9,275 nucleotides of DNA from an uncultured Collinsella sp. (GCA_900549535.1 UROR01000077.1:1-9275), one strand, 5' to 3'. Positions 1 through 6,000 are shown, counted from the stretch's first letter. Numbers and translations are program-made. Notes: generated by a model from the sequence alone, not told the origin.

Positions 1-19
1 CAATCTGACGTTCAACTTC

Positions 20-53
20 AAGGGCGCGACCAGAAGGTCAGCGCCCTTTCGTT
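20..53 (+). terminator. Intrinsic terminator of an upstream unit
   Basis: AAGGGCGC (20-27) pairs with GCGCCCTT (41-48). An inner GAC/GTC pair (28-30 with 37-39) closes a six-base loop, and a T-rich tail (TTTCGTTTC) follows. This is the usual shape of a rho-independent terminator. It probably ends a plus-strand gene lying left of the window; no coding sequence for that gene is visible here. Confidence 0.7.
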
Positions 54-84
54 TCACGTCACCTTGTCTCAAATGCGACTCGCT

Positions 85-115
85 CGCTGGCGATGCCAAA
101 ACATCGGCGTTTTTG
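85..115 (+). terminator. Weak terminator-like hairpin
   Basis: CGATG (91-95) pairs with CATCG (102-106) around a six-base loop. CGC (85-87) can add to GCG (107-109) across a three-base bulge, and the stem is followed by a run of T. The stem is short, so this may only be a backup terminator for the upstream unit, or chance. Confidence 0.3.
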
Positions 116-213
116 TTGTCGGGACGGCAGTTAGTAGTCGTCGAGTAGTCATTGGTGCTCAGCGGCAGTCCCCATTGCACCAAGTGGCGTGTGCCGTTAA
201 GCGGAGAGGCGTA
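116..213. other. Non-coding upstream region with one hairpin
   Basis: I see no gene here. The only structure of note is TTGGTGC (152-158) facing GCACCAA (177-183), a perfect seven-base-pair stem around an 18-base loop. The ade reading frame stays open through this stretch, but it reads as low-complexity Arg/Ser/Val translation without family similarity, so I treat it as untranslated. I looked for purine riboswitch core motifs and did not find them. Confidence 0.35.
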
Positions 214-241
214 TTGTTGACCCATCGTTTGTGCATACAAT
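214..241 (+). promoter_or_regulatory. Possible ade promoter
   Basis: TTGTTG (214-219) and TACAAT (236-241) are separated by 16 bases, which fits a weak -35 and a good -10 box for the housekeeping sigma factor. Transcription would start near 248, so the terminator-like hairpin at 254-283 would be almost the first thing transcribed. The call rests on box resemblance and spacing only. Confidence 0.35.
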
Positions 242-253
242 GGCTATTGGCTT

Positions 254-289
254 GCTGCGGTGAAGGCTTGTCCGCTCCGCAGCTTTTTT
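254..289 (+). terminator. Terminator-like hairpin (possible attenuator) before ade
   Basis: GCTGCGG (254-260) pairs perfectly with CCGCAGC (277-283), and six T residues follow at once (284-289). This is a textbook intrinsic terminator, except that the loop is long (16 bases). It ends only eight bases before the ade ribosome binding site, leaving no room for a promoter in between. Every ade transcript therefore has to pass through it. Within the stem-loop, GCGG (257-260) can pair instead with CCGC (272-275), an alternative fold that would break the terminator stem. The sequence shows the hairpin and T-run directly; an attenuation role is inferred. Confidence 0.65.
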
Positions 290-297
290 CTACGGTT

Positions 298-304
298 AAA
301 GGAG
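298..304 (+). promoter_or_regulatory. Ribosome binding site that sets the ade start
   Basis: AAAGGAG lies five bases ahead of the ATG at 310. The reading frame is open back to position 64, but this site and the family length place the true start at 310. An ATG at 306 is in another frame. Confidence 0.85.
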
Positions 305-309
305 TATGT

Positions 310-2130
310 ATGTCCGTTGAGGTCATGAGGACTGTGATCGAGGCCGCCGAGGGCCGCGTGCCCGTCGACACGCTGTTTACCAATGCACAGATCGTCGACG
401 TGTATGGCCAGCGCGTGGCGCCCGGTAGCGTTGCCGTCAAGGACGGTGTGATCGTCGGCGTGCTCTACGATGGTCGCGACGATGCCGCTGGCACCTATGA
501 GGCAACTGAGGTCATCGACTGCCAGGGTCGCTATCTCGCTCCCGGTTTTATTGACGGGCATCTGCATATCGAGTCTTCGAACATCCGTCCCGCCGAGTAT
601 GCTCGCATGGCCGCGACGCGCGGTACTACCACCGCCATTGCCGACAGCCACGAGATTGCTAATGTGGCGGGCCTGGACGGCCTGCGCTTTATGATTGAGG
701 ACGGCCGCCGCGCACCCATCTCCATCAAATACATGATGCCTTCGTGCGTGCCCGCGCTGCCCGACGAGCAGGCCGGTGCCGTTATTTCTGCTGCCGATAT
801 GCAGGCGTTTTTTGCCGAGCATCCAGGCGATGTCTTTGGTCTGGGCGAAATGATGAACCTGCCGGGCGTCTTTATGGCCGACCCCGAGACTTGCGCTCGC
901 ATCGATGCTGCCAACCAGACGCCGTCCAAGCAGGTTGACGGCCACGCGCCGCTCGTTGCCGGCAAGGACCTCAACGCCTATGCCGCGGCGGGTATTATCG
1001 CCGACCACGAGTCGACGATTCCCGAGGAGGCGCTCGATAAACTGTCCCGCGGCATGTATGTGATGCTGCGTGAGGGCACGTGCAGCCACGATCTGGCCAA
1101 TTTGTCCCCGATGCTGCTGGAAAACCCCGCCCGCGCCCGCCGCTGCTGCTTTGCGACCGACGACCGCGCTCCCTCCGACGCGCTTTCGACCGGCATGATC
1201 GACAACGCCTGCCGCGTGGCCATCGAGGCCGGCGTCGACCCGGTGGTCGCCATCTCTATGGCGTCCCTTTCCACGGCTGAGGCGTTTGGGCTAGATCACG
1301 GCTGCCGCGACCCGCACGAGCTACGCGGTGCAATCGCCCCGGGCAAGCGCGCCGACCTGCTGCTGCTCGATGACCTGACGTTTGCCAAGGCTCCGCATCG
1401 TGTTTATGCCGCCGGTGCCCTGGTGGCGCAGGATGGCACCTTTGTGGGCGAGGTCGCACCCGAGACGGCCGAGGTCGCAGCGCTTGCCGATGAGCTGCGT
1501 GCTTCCGTTAAGCTGCCGAAGCTTTCGCTTGACGTGTTCGATTATGCCTTTAAGCCGGGCGAGGCCGTTATCGATGTTATCCCGGGTATGGCTATCACGG
1601 GTATGGCCCGCCCCGAGAGCGCCGAGGACTTGCGCCGCATTATGCTGATTGAGCGCCATGGCCGCGGCGTGTCGCTGCAGGCCGAGGGCGCCGATGGCGA
1701 CGGCCCCGCTGGCCTGGGCCTGGTCGGCAAGCATATCGGTCGCGGCTGGGTGCGCGGTTTCACCATCACGGGTGGCGCCATTGCCTCCACGATCGGCCAC
1801 GACTCACACAACGTGTGCGTGGTGGGCGACAATGCGGCGGATATGATGGCTGCCGTTGAGGCCGTGGGCCAGGGCGGTCACGTACTGGTGCGCAACGGCG
1901 AGGTCGTGGCGCGCATTCCGCTGGCGCTCGGTGGTCTTATGAGCGAAGGCACGGCAGAGGACGTTGCCGCACAGCACGACGACTTTATGGTCAAGGCGCG
2001 CGCCATGGGTATTGAGCCGCCGCTCGACCCCATCATGGGCATCATCTTCCTGCCCCTGCCGGTCATCCCGACGCTCCGCATTCGCCCCGAGGGCATGTTC
2101 GACGTTACAACCTTCACCATCGCCGACTAG
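310..2130 (+). CDS. ade: Adenine deaminase
   Basis: The 606-residue product matches the AdeC/Ade branch of the amidohydrolase superfamily, which hydrolyses adenine to hypoxanthine and ammonia in cytosolic purine salvage. Visible motifs in order: an N-terminal composite beta-sandwich (about 20-78); GFIDGHLHIESS (79-90) with metal ligands H84 and H86; DSHE (112-115) with H114; GEMMN with E180; DGHAP with H212; ADHES with H233; and CFATDD (280-285) with the metal-binding Asp. The C-terminal adenine deaminase domain carries IGHDSHN (495-501) and ends in a Pro/Leu-rich stretch (581-593) typical of the family. Homologues are usually about 570-600 residues, which supports the start at 310 rather than any upstream in-frame codon. 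The gene seems to stand alone. A terminator-like hairpin precedes it, and its TAG stop is part of the REP-like repeat that follows. All key metal ligands are present, so it should be active. Confidence 0.95.
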   Translation: MSVEVMRTVIEAAEGRVPVDTLFTNAQIVDVYGQRVAPGSVAVKDGVIVGVLYDGRDDAAGTYEATEVIDCQGRYLAPGFIDGHLHIESSNIRPAEYARMAATRGTTTAIADSHEIANVAGLDGLRFMIEDGRRAPISIKYMMPSCVPALPDEQAGAVISAADMQAFFAEHPGDVFGLGEMMNLPGVFMADPETCARIDAANQTPSKQVDGHAPLVAGKDLNAYAAAGIIADHESTIPEEALDKLSRGMYVMLREGTCSHDLANLSPMLLENPARARRCCFATDDRAPSDALSTGMIDNACRVAIEAGVDPVVAISMASLSTAEAFGLDHGCRDPHELRGAIAPGKRADLLLLDDLTFAKAPHRVYAAGALVAQDGTFVGEVAPETAEVAALADELRASVKLPKLSLDVFDYAFKPGEAVIDVIPGMAITGMARPESAEDLRRIMLIERHGRGVSLQAEGADGDGPAGLGLVGKHIGRGWVRGFTITGGAIASTIGHDSHNVCVVGDNAADMMAAVEAVGQGGHVLVRNGEVVARIPLALGGLMSEGTAEDVAAQHDDFMVKARAMGIEPPLDPIMGIIFLPLPVIPTLRIRPEGMFDVTTFTIAD

Positions 2131-2175
2131 TCATCGGGGACGTTCTTAAACGACTAGTCGTTGGGGACATTCTTT
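2124..2175 (+). repeat. REP-like element, copy 1 (27-bp tandem units)
   Basis: Two units of the form GACTAGTC..GGGGAC.TTCTT follow each other with a 27-base period; GGGGAC starts at 2136 and again at 2163. CGACTAGTC (2124-2132) pairs with GACTAGTCG (2152-2160), placing GGGGACGTTCTT in the loop, and AACGACTAGTCGTT (2149-2162) is itself a perfect palindrome. Positions 2127-2168 recur in inverted orientation at 3201-3242 with one mismatch in 42. The repeat begins inside the end of ade and contains its TAG stop. The layout resembles REP/BIME elements mobilised by REP-associated tyrosine transposases (RAYT); no such transposase is in the window. Confidence 0.85.
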
Positions 2176-2237
2176 GGCGGGCCGCCTGACGTCGCGACCG
2201 TGGGGCCTCTGGCATGTGTGAGCTATTTGCCAGGTCC

Positions 2238-2266
2238 TTGTAACGTTTACGCCCGCGGAGTCTTAT
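2238..2266 (+). promoter_or_regulatory. Possible weak promoter for the first HAD gene
   Basis: TTGTAA (2238-2243) and TCTTAT (2261-2266) are 17 bases apart. If used, transcription would start near 2273, inside the left arm of the long hairpin, so the RNA would lack part of the outer stem and keep the ribosome binding site freer. Both boxes are weak matches, and the assignment is tentative. Confidence 0.25.
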
Positions 2267-2269
2267 TTG

Positions 2270-2331
2270 AGCTCCCTTTGGGTACGTTGGAATCGGATAC
2301 ACGTTCGATTCCAACAAGCCCGAAGGGAGCT
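2270..2331 (+). promoter_or_regulatory. 62-nt hairpin covering the HAD ribosome binding site
   Basis: A symmetric inverted repeat. The outer arms are 2270-2282 and 2319-2331 (13 pairs, one of them G-U). A 3x3 internal loop follows, then perfect ten-base inner arms GTTGGAATCG (2286-2295) and CGATTCCAAC (2306-2315) around a ten-base loop. The right outer arm contains AAGGGAG (2323-2329), the ribosome binding site of the next gene, and the stem runs into TTTT (2331-2334). It could terminate read-through from ade, hide the ribosome binding site, or both. The structure is seen directly; the role is inferred. Confidence 0.7.
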
Positions 2332-2336
2332 TTTCT

Positions 2337-3131
2337 ATGTTTAAACTGATTGCATCCGATATGGACGGCACACTGCTTGACGAAAACGGCCAGGTGCCTC
2401 CCGAGACCTACGAACTGATTCTGGCGCTACACGAGCATGGTGTGCATTTCGCTGCATCGTCAGGTCGTCGCTACGATCGCTTGTGCGAGTTCTTTGCGCC
2501 CGTTCGCGACAAGATGGACTTTGTCGCCGCTAACGGCGCTCAGGTCTACGCCGACGGTAAGATGGTAGACCGTGAGGTGTATTCCCACCTGGCGATTCGA
2601 AGGCTCGCCCAAGCCGTCAGGACGTTTCCCAATCTGCATCTTGCGCTCTTTGACCGAACCAAGTCCTTCCTGCTCGATGACGAGTGCAAGTTCGTGCGTG
2701 AGGTCGATAAGGACCTTCCCAATGCCGAGCGCATTTGGGAGCTGCCCGATCCCAGCGTAAATATCATCAAAGCGAGTATCTTTTGCGACGACAGTGCGGT
2801 TATGGACAGCGCGTACGTGCTACAGCGCGAACTTGGTCAGCTCTTTACTTTTGCGCCTTCGGGCAACGCGTGGATTGATGCCATGCAGCCTGGTGTGTCG
2901 AAGGCCTCGGGTATCGCGCAGCTCGCGGAGCATTACGGCATTGGTCGCGACGAGGTCATGGCGTTTGGCGACTCGATGAACGACTACGAGATCATTCGCT
3001 TTGTCGGCACGGGCTGCGCGATGGAAAACGCGCGCCCCGCGCTTAAAGCGGTGGCCGATCGCGTCGTAGGCTGCAACCGCGGCCACGCCGTTCAGCATGA
3101 GCTCCGTCGCGTGCTGGAGAGTCTCTCCTAA
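2337..3131 (+). CDS. Cof-type HAD-IIB family phosphatase
   Basis: The 264-residue protein has all four motifs of the haloacid dehalogenase superfamily, subclass IIB. Motif I is DMDGT, with nucleophile D8 and acid/base D10. Motif II is SGR (42-44), motif III is K189, and motif IV is GDSMND (211-216), which binds Mg2+. ANGA (65-68) is also typical of Cof-type enzymes, and the cap domain lies at about 85-185. Relatives are cytosolic phosphatases that remove phosphate from sugar phosphates, flavin precursors or pyridoxal phosphate. The substrate cannot be read from sequence. The ATG at 2337 follows AAGGGAG by seven bases, and that ribosome binding site is buried in a hairpin stem. The gene lies between inverted copies of a REP-like repeat and converges with a second HAD gene. 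The length is normal for the family. Confidence 0.92.
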   Translation: MFKLIASDMDGTLLDENGQVPPETYELILALHEHGVHFAASSGRRYDRLCEFFAPVRDKMDFVAANGAQVYADGKMVDREVYSHLAIRRLAQAVRTFPNLHLALFDRTKSFLLDDECKFVREVDKDLPNAERIWELPDPSVNIIKASIFCDDSAVMDSAYVLQRELGQLFTFAPSGNAWIDAMQPGVSKASGIAQLAEHYGIGRDEVMAFGDSMNDYEIIRFVGTGCAMENARPALKAVADRVVGCNRGHAVQHELRRVLESLS

Positions 3132-3133
3132 TC

Positions 3134-3206
3134 CGGCAGATGGGGACGTTCCTTTTCTGCCGACAGTGGGGGACAATCCTTGCAGCTTTTTGCGAAGAGT
3201 GTCCCC
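3134..3206 (+). repeat. REP-like element with a different stem
   Basis: CGGCAGA (3134-3140) pairs with TCTGCCG (3156-3162) around a 15-base loop carrying GGGGACGTTCC. A second GGGGAC starts at 3169, 27 bases after the first, the same period as in copy 1. The loop is shared with the GACTAGTC-type element while the stem bases differ but still pair. GGGGACA (3169-3175) also pairs with TGTCCCC (3200-3206), forming a longer hairpin that joins this element to the inverted copy at 3201. It begins three bases after the TAA stop of the HAD gene and may also slow or end transcription between the convergent genes. Confidence 0.75.
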
Positions 3207-3242
3207 AACGACTAGTCGTTTAAGAACGTCCCCAATGACTAG
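3201..3242 (-). repeat. REP-like element, copy 2 (inverted)
   Basis: On the minus strand this is the same sequence as 2127-2168, differing at one of 42 positions. It includes the CTAG that supplies the TAG stop of the second HAD gene (3239-3241). Copies 1 and 2 therefore form an inverted pair about 1.1 kb apart around the first HAD gene. Confidence 0.85.
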
Positions 3243-4081
3243 GCGAGGGCGGCCATGAGGGTGCTGGCGACGCCGTCGTGGTCGTTGTCGTATTCGGTAA
3301 TGGCGTCGGCGGCCTCGCAATCTTCGGGCTCGGCGTTGATCATGGCCATGCCATGGCCCGCTGCCTGCAGCATGGGGATGTCGTTGATGTTGTCGCCGAA
3401 CGCCCAGGCGTCGGCGAGACGCTCGCCCAGATGCTCGCACAGCCACGTGAGGGCCGTTCCCTTGGTGGCGCCCTCGCCCATGACCTCGATATTCATGGCG
3501 TACGAACGCGTGACCTCAATGCCTCCGAGCGTGTCGAGCTCCGCTGCGATGGCGTCGCGATCGGCCGGGTCGTGCCAGTACATGGCGATGCGTTCGAGCG
3601 TCTCGACCTCGTCGATCTTGTTGTCGATATCCATGTCGATCGGCGTTCGTGTGCGCTTGAGCGAAGCCGCGATGTGGGGGTCGCCGCCGCAGAATTCGTC
3701 CAGGCGCGTGTAGAGCGAGCGGGGGAGGAAGCACTGTCCGTCCGCGAAGATATCGAAGGTCACATCGTGACCGGCGGCAATGCTATGGACGCGGTGGGCG
3801 ATGGCGCGGTCGAGCGGTCGGCTCAAAATGCGCGTAGCACGTGAGGTATCGGTGGGCGTACCGTCGTCGAGCTGCCAGACGCTGGCACCGTTGGCACAGA
3901 CCGCATAGTGTACGGCGGGGTGGGCGAGGATGGGCTCAAAGATGCCCGACAGCGGGCGCCCCGTGCAGGGCACAAACTCAATACCGCGGCGTGCAAGCTC
4001 GTCGAGCATCGCCCAGGTGGCGTCGCTCATCTGCTTATCGGTCGTCAGCAGTGTTCCATCCATATCGGAAAACACAATCAT
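3239..4081 (-). CDS. HAD-IIB family phosphatase (second)
   Basis: The 280-residue protein is another Cof-type HAD-IIB hydrolase, clearly different in sequence from the neighbouring one. Motif I is DMDGT (D6 nucleophile, D8 acid/base). Motif II is TGR (40-42), motif III is K207, and motif IV is GDNIND (229-234). CANGA (62-66) is typical of the subclass, and the cap domain spans about 85-200. A cytosolic phosphatase activity on a small phosphorylated metabolite is expected, with unknown substrate. The ATG at 4081 is preceded on its strand by AAAGGG (4091-4096), nine bases away. Its start lies only 25 bases past the T-run of the terminator behind gltA, so it either depends on read-through or has a promoter overlapping the end of gltA. 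Its stop codon is provided by the REP-like repeat. Confidence 0.92.
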   Translation of the reverse strand: MIVFSDMDGTLLTTDKQMSDATWAMLDELARRGIEFVPCTGRPLSGIFEPILAHPAVHYAVCANGASVWQLDDGTPTDTSRATRILSRPLDRAIAHRVHSIAAGHDVTFDIFADGQCFLPRSLYTRLDEFCGGDPHIAASLKRTRTPIDMDIDNKIDEVETLERIAMYWHDPADRDAIAAELDTLGGIEVTRSYAMNIEVMGEGATKGTALTWLCEHLGERLADAWAFGDNINDIPMLQAAGHGMAMINAEPEDCEAADAITEYDNDHDGVASTLMAALA

Positions 4082-4105
4082 TTGATGCAGCCCTTTCTAC
4101 TGGCA

Positions 4106-4145
4106 TAAAAAGCGTGGCCGAGGGCGGTGATGCCCTGGCCACGCT
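4106..4145 (-). terminator. Strong terminator after gltA
   Basis: On the minus strand, AGCGTGGCC (4145-4137) pairs with GGCCACGCT (4119-4111). An inner GGGC/GCCC pair lies beyond a small asymmetric bulge, the loop has six bases, and TTTTT (4111-4107) follows. This is a clear rho-independent terminator for the ACT-gltA unit. It sits directly before the ribosome binding site of the second HAD gene. Confidence 0.88.
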
Positions 4146-4168
4146 CGGGTTCTATAACGGTCCGCGTC

Positions 4169-5587
4169 CTAGCGATCGGCGAGCGGCTTATACTCCAGCG
4201 GCTCGATAACCGGGCGATACGCGGGACGGATGATGCGGTGCGCGCAGAAGAGCTCTTCCATGCGGTGTGCCGACCAGCCGGCCATGCGGGCGACGGCGAA
4301 CAGCGGCGTAAAGAGCGTCTCGGGCACACCGAGCATCTTGTAGATAAAGCCCGTGTACAGGTCGATGTTGGCGCAGATAGGCTTGGTCATGCCGTGGTCG
4401 CGCATCACCTGCGGGGCCAGGCGCTCGATGCGCTCGATGAGCGCGAACTCCTCGCCCAAGTCCTTCTTGGCGGCAAGCGAGCGCGCGTAACGGCGGCAGA
4501 CCTCGGCGCGCGGGTCGCTCAGCGTGTAGACGGCGTGGCCCATACCGTAGATGAGACCCGTGCCGTCGAAGGCCTGCTTGTCGAGGATCTTGCCCAGGTA
4601 GGCCGCGACCTCGTCCTCGTCCTCCCAATTGGAGACATGCGCACGGATGTCCTCGTGCATGGACACGACCTTGGCGTTGGCGCCGCCGTGGCGCGGGCCC
4701 TTGAGCGAGCCGATGGCCGCGGCGTAGGCGGAATACGGGTCGGTGGCCGAGGAGGACAGCACGCGGCAGGCAAACGTGGAGTTGTTGCCGCCGCCGTGCT
4801 CTGCATGCAGCATGAGCATCACGTCGAGCAGCATGGCCTCATCGCGGGTGAACGCCATACCGCCGCGGAGCACCTGTAGGATGGTCTCGGCGGTGGAGAG
4901 GCCGGGTGTGGGGTGCGGTACATGAACCTCGGAGCCGCGAAGCTTGGCGACCGAGGCCATGTGTGCGAAGGCGGCGATGCGGGGGAGACGGGCGAGCATG
5001 GAGATGGCAACGTCGATCTCATGCTCGGGCGTAATTACGTCGGGCTCGGCGTCGAAGGCGTAGAGCAGCAACACGGCGCGCTGGAGCACGTTCATGATGC
5101 TCGACGAAACCGTGGTCATGGGGAACTCTTTGACGTATTCGTCGCTCAGATGCCTAAAGGCGCCCAAGCGCTCGCAAAAACCGTCGAGCTCCTCTTTGTT
5201 GGGCAGCGAGCCCGTGATAAGCAGATAGGCGACTTCTTCGTAGCCATAGCGATTCTCGGCCTGGGCATTGTTGACCAGATCCTCGATGCTATAGCCGCGC
5301 AGCGTGAGCTTGCCCTGGTCGGGTACGACCTTGCCGTCGACCTTGTTGTAGCCGTGCACGTCCGAGATGCGGGTAAGGCCCGCGACCACGCCCGAGCCGT
5401 CGGCATTACGCAGGCCGCGCTTGACGTTATGCTCGACGAACAGACCCTCGTCATACGGATTAGTCGGCATGCCGTGGTAGAGGTTTTCGCTCTCGGGCGA
5501 AATCTGGCGGCTCGCCTCATAATCCAAGACCAGGCGGCTCAGATGGTCATCGAAGCGGTAGTAGATTTTCTTGGCGTCGTAAGCCAT
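4169..5587 (-). CDS. gltA: Citrate synthase (citrate/2-methylcitrate synthase family)
   Basis: The 472-residue enzyme condenses acetyl-CoA (or propionyl-CoA in methylcitrate-using relatives) with oxaloacetate in the cytosol. By alignment with characterised citrate synthases, the catalytic triad is H300 in GPRHGGAN, H351 in GMGHAVY and D409 in NIDLYTG. HAEHGGGN (261-268) carries the oxaloacetate-binding His, and the family signature runs from 348 to 360 ending in DPR. It is longer than the common enzyme of about 430 residues, mainly at the N terminus; from memory, this fits the longer form found in anaerobic Clostridia and Coriobacteriia. The start at 5587 follows AGAGGAG (5593-5599) by five bases. 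It lies 78 bp downstream of an ACT-domain gene, probably in one transcript, and ends at a strong terminator. In anaerobes with a partial TCA cycle it usually feeds glutamate synthesis. Citrate versus methylcitrate specificity cannot be decided here. Confidence 0.94.
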   Translation of the reverse strand: MAYDAKKIYYRFDDHLSRLVLDYEASRQISPESENLYHGMPTNPYDEGLFVEHNVKRGLRNADGSGVVAGLTRISDVHGYNKVDGKVVPDQGKLTLRGYSIEDLVNNAQAENRYGYEEVAYLLITGSLPNKEELDGFCERLGAFRHLSDEYVKEFPMTTVSSSIMNVLQRAVLLLYAFDAEPDVITPEHEIDVAISMLARLPRIAAFAHMASVAKLRGSEVHVPHPTPGLSTAETILQVLRGGMAFTRDEAMLLDVMLMLHAEHGGGNNSTFACRVLSSSATDPYSAYAAAIGSLKGPRHGGANAKVVSMHEDIRAHVSNWEDEDEVAAYLGKILDKQAFDGTGLIYGMGHAVYTLSDPRAEVCRRYARSLAAKKDLGEEFALIERIERLAPQVMRDHGMTKPICANIDLYTGFIYKMLGVPETLFTPLFAVARMAGWSAHRMEELFCAHRIIRPAYRPVIEPLEYKPLADR

Positions 5588-5603
5588 GCGCGCTCCTCTC
5601 GGG

Positions 5604-5658
5604 GCCGTGTGGGGGCGGCGTGCTTGGGTGCAGATGCGCCGGCCTGTTCCCGCACGGC
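5604..5658 (-). other. Intercistronic hairpin between ACT gene and gltA
   Basis: GCCGTGTGGG (5604-5613) faces CCCGCACGGC (5649-5658), ten pairs with a T/G mismatch that on the minus-strand RNA is an A-C mismatch. Inner GGC and GGCG arms (5614-5620) pair with CGCC and GCC (5637-5644). The hairpin fills most of the 78-bp gap and has no T-run on the transcribed strand, so it looks like an RNA-stability or processing element rather than a terminator. Confidence 0.45.
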
Positions 5659-5665
5659 TTGCTCG

Positions 5666-5953
5666 CTACAGGCGGTACATAAAGTTGAAGACGTCCTCGC
5701 GCTGGATGGACACGTTGACGCCCGAAAGCTCGCCGGCCTCGGCCAGGGCCTTCTGCAGCTCGGCGAAGTCGAGCTTGGACTCGGCGGTGTCGGCCAGCAT
5801 GGTCATGGTGAAGATGCCCTCGATAATGGACTGCGTGATGTCGCGGATGTCGACGTTGGCCTCGCCTAGGACACGGGTGACGCCGGCGACGATGCCGGGG
5901 CGGTTCTTGCCAAGGACGGTGATGACGATACGGGAGGACGAGATCTCGGCCAT
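5666..5953 (-). CDS. UPF0237-type ACT-domain protein
   Basis: This 95-residue protein is a single ACT domain, a small-molecule-binding fold that usually senses amino acids. GKNRPGIVAGVTRVLGEANV (15-34) is the typical first strand-turn-helix with the ligand-site Gly/Pro loop. The C-terminal IQREDVFNFMYRL (83-95) is characteristic of the UPF0237 family. The length is normal and there is no signal peptide or membrane segment. The ATG at 5953 follows GAAAGGG (5960-5966) by six bases. In many Firmicutes this family lies next to a UPF0210 (DUF711) gene; here the downstream partner is citrate synthase. A role in sensing an amino acid tied to the citrate/glutamate branch is possible but is inferred from position only. 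Confidence 0.88.
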   Translation of the reverse strand: MAEISSSRIVITVLGKNRPGIVAGVTRVLGEANVDIRDITQSIIEGIFTMTMLADTAESKLDFAELQKALAEAGELSGVNVSIQREDVFNFMYRL

Positions 5954-6000
5954 GGGAAACCCTTTCGCGTGATTGCGGCGCGCGCGGGGCGCTCCGCTAC

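Noticed and set aside
116..300. Purine riboswitch ahead of ade
   Set aside because: Expected from gene function, but the conserved junction motifs of the purine aptamer are not present; only the terminator-like hairpin can be supported.
64..309. N-terminal extension of adenine deaminase from an upstream TTG or ATG
   Set aside because: The frame is open, but it crosses a terminator hairpin, lacks a ribosome binding site, and would add 82 residues unknown in the family; the ATG at 310 has a strong ribosome binding site.
244..1089. 281-codon minus-strand open frame opposite ade
   Set aside because: It is the antisense of a clear enzyme gene in GC-rich DNA and its translation has no recognisable domain.
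2820..3446. 208-codon minus-strand open frame across the convergent HAD genes
   Set aside because: It overlaps both phosphatase genes and the repeat cluster and shows an Arg-rich shadow composition.
4913..5869. 318-codon plus-strand open frame opposite gltA and the ACT gene
   Set aside because: It spans the antisense of two well-supported genes and their gap, with composition expected from GC-rich codon shadowing.
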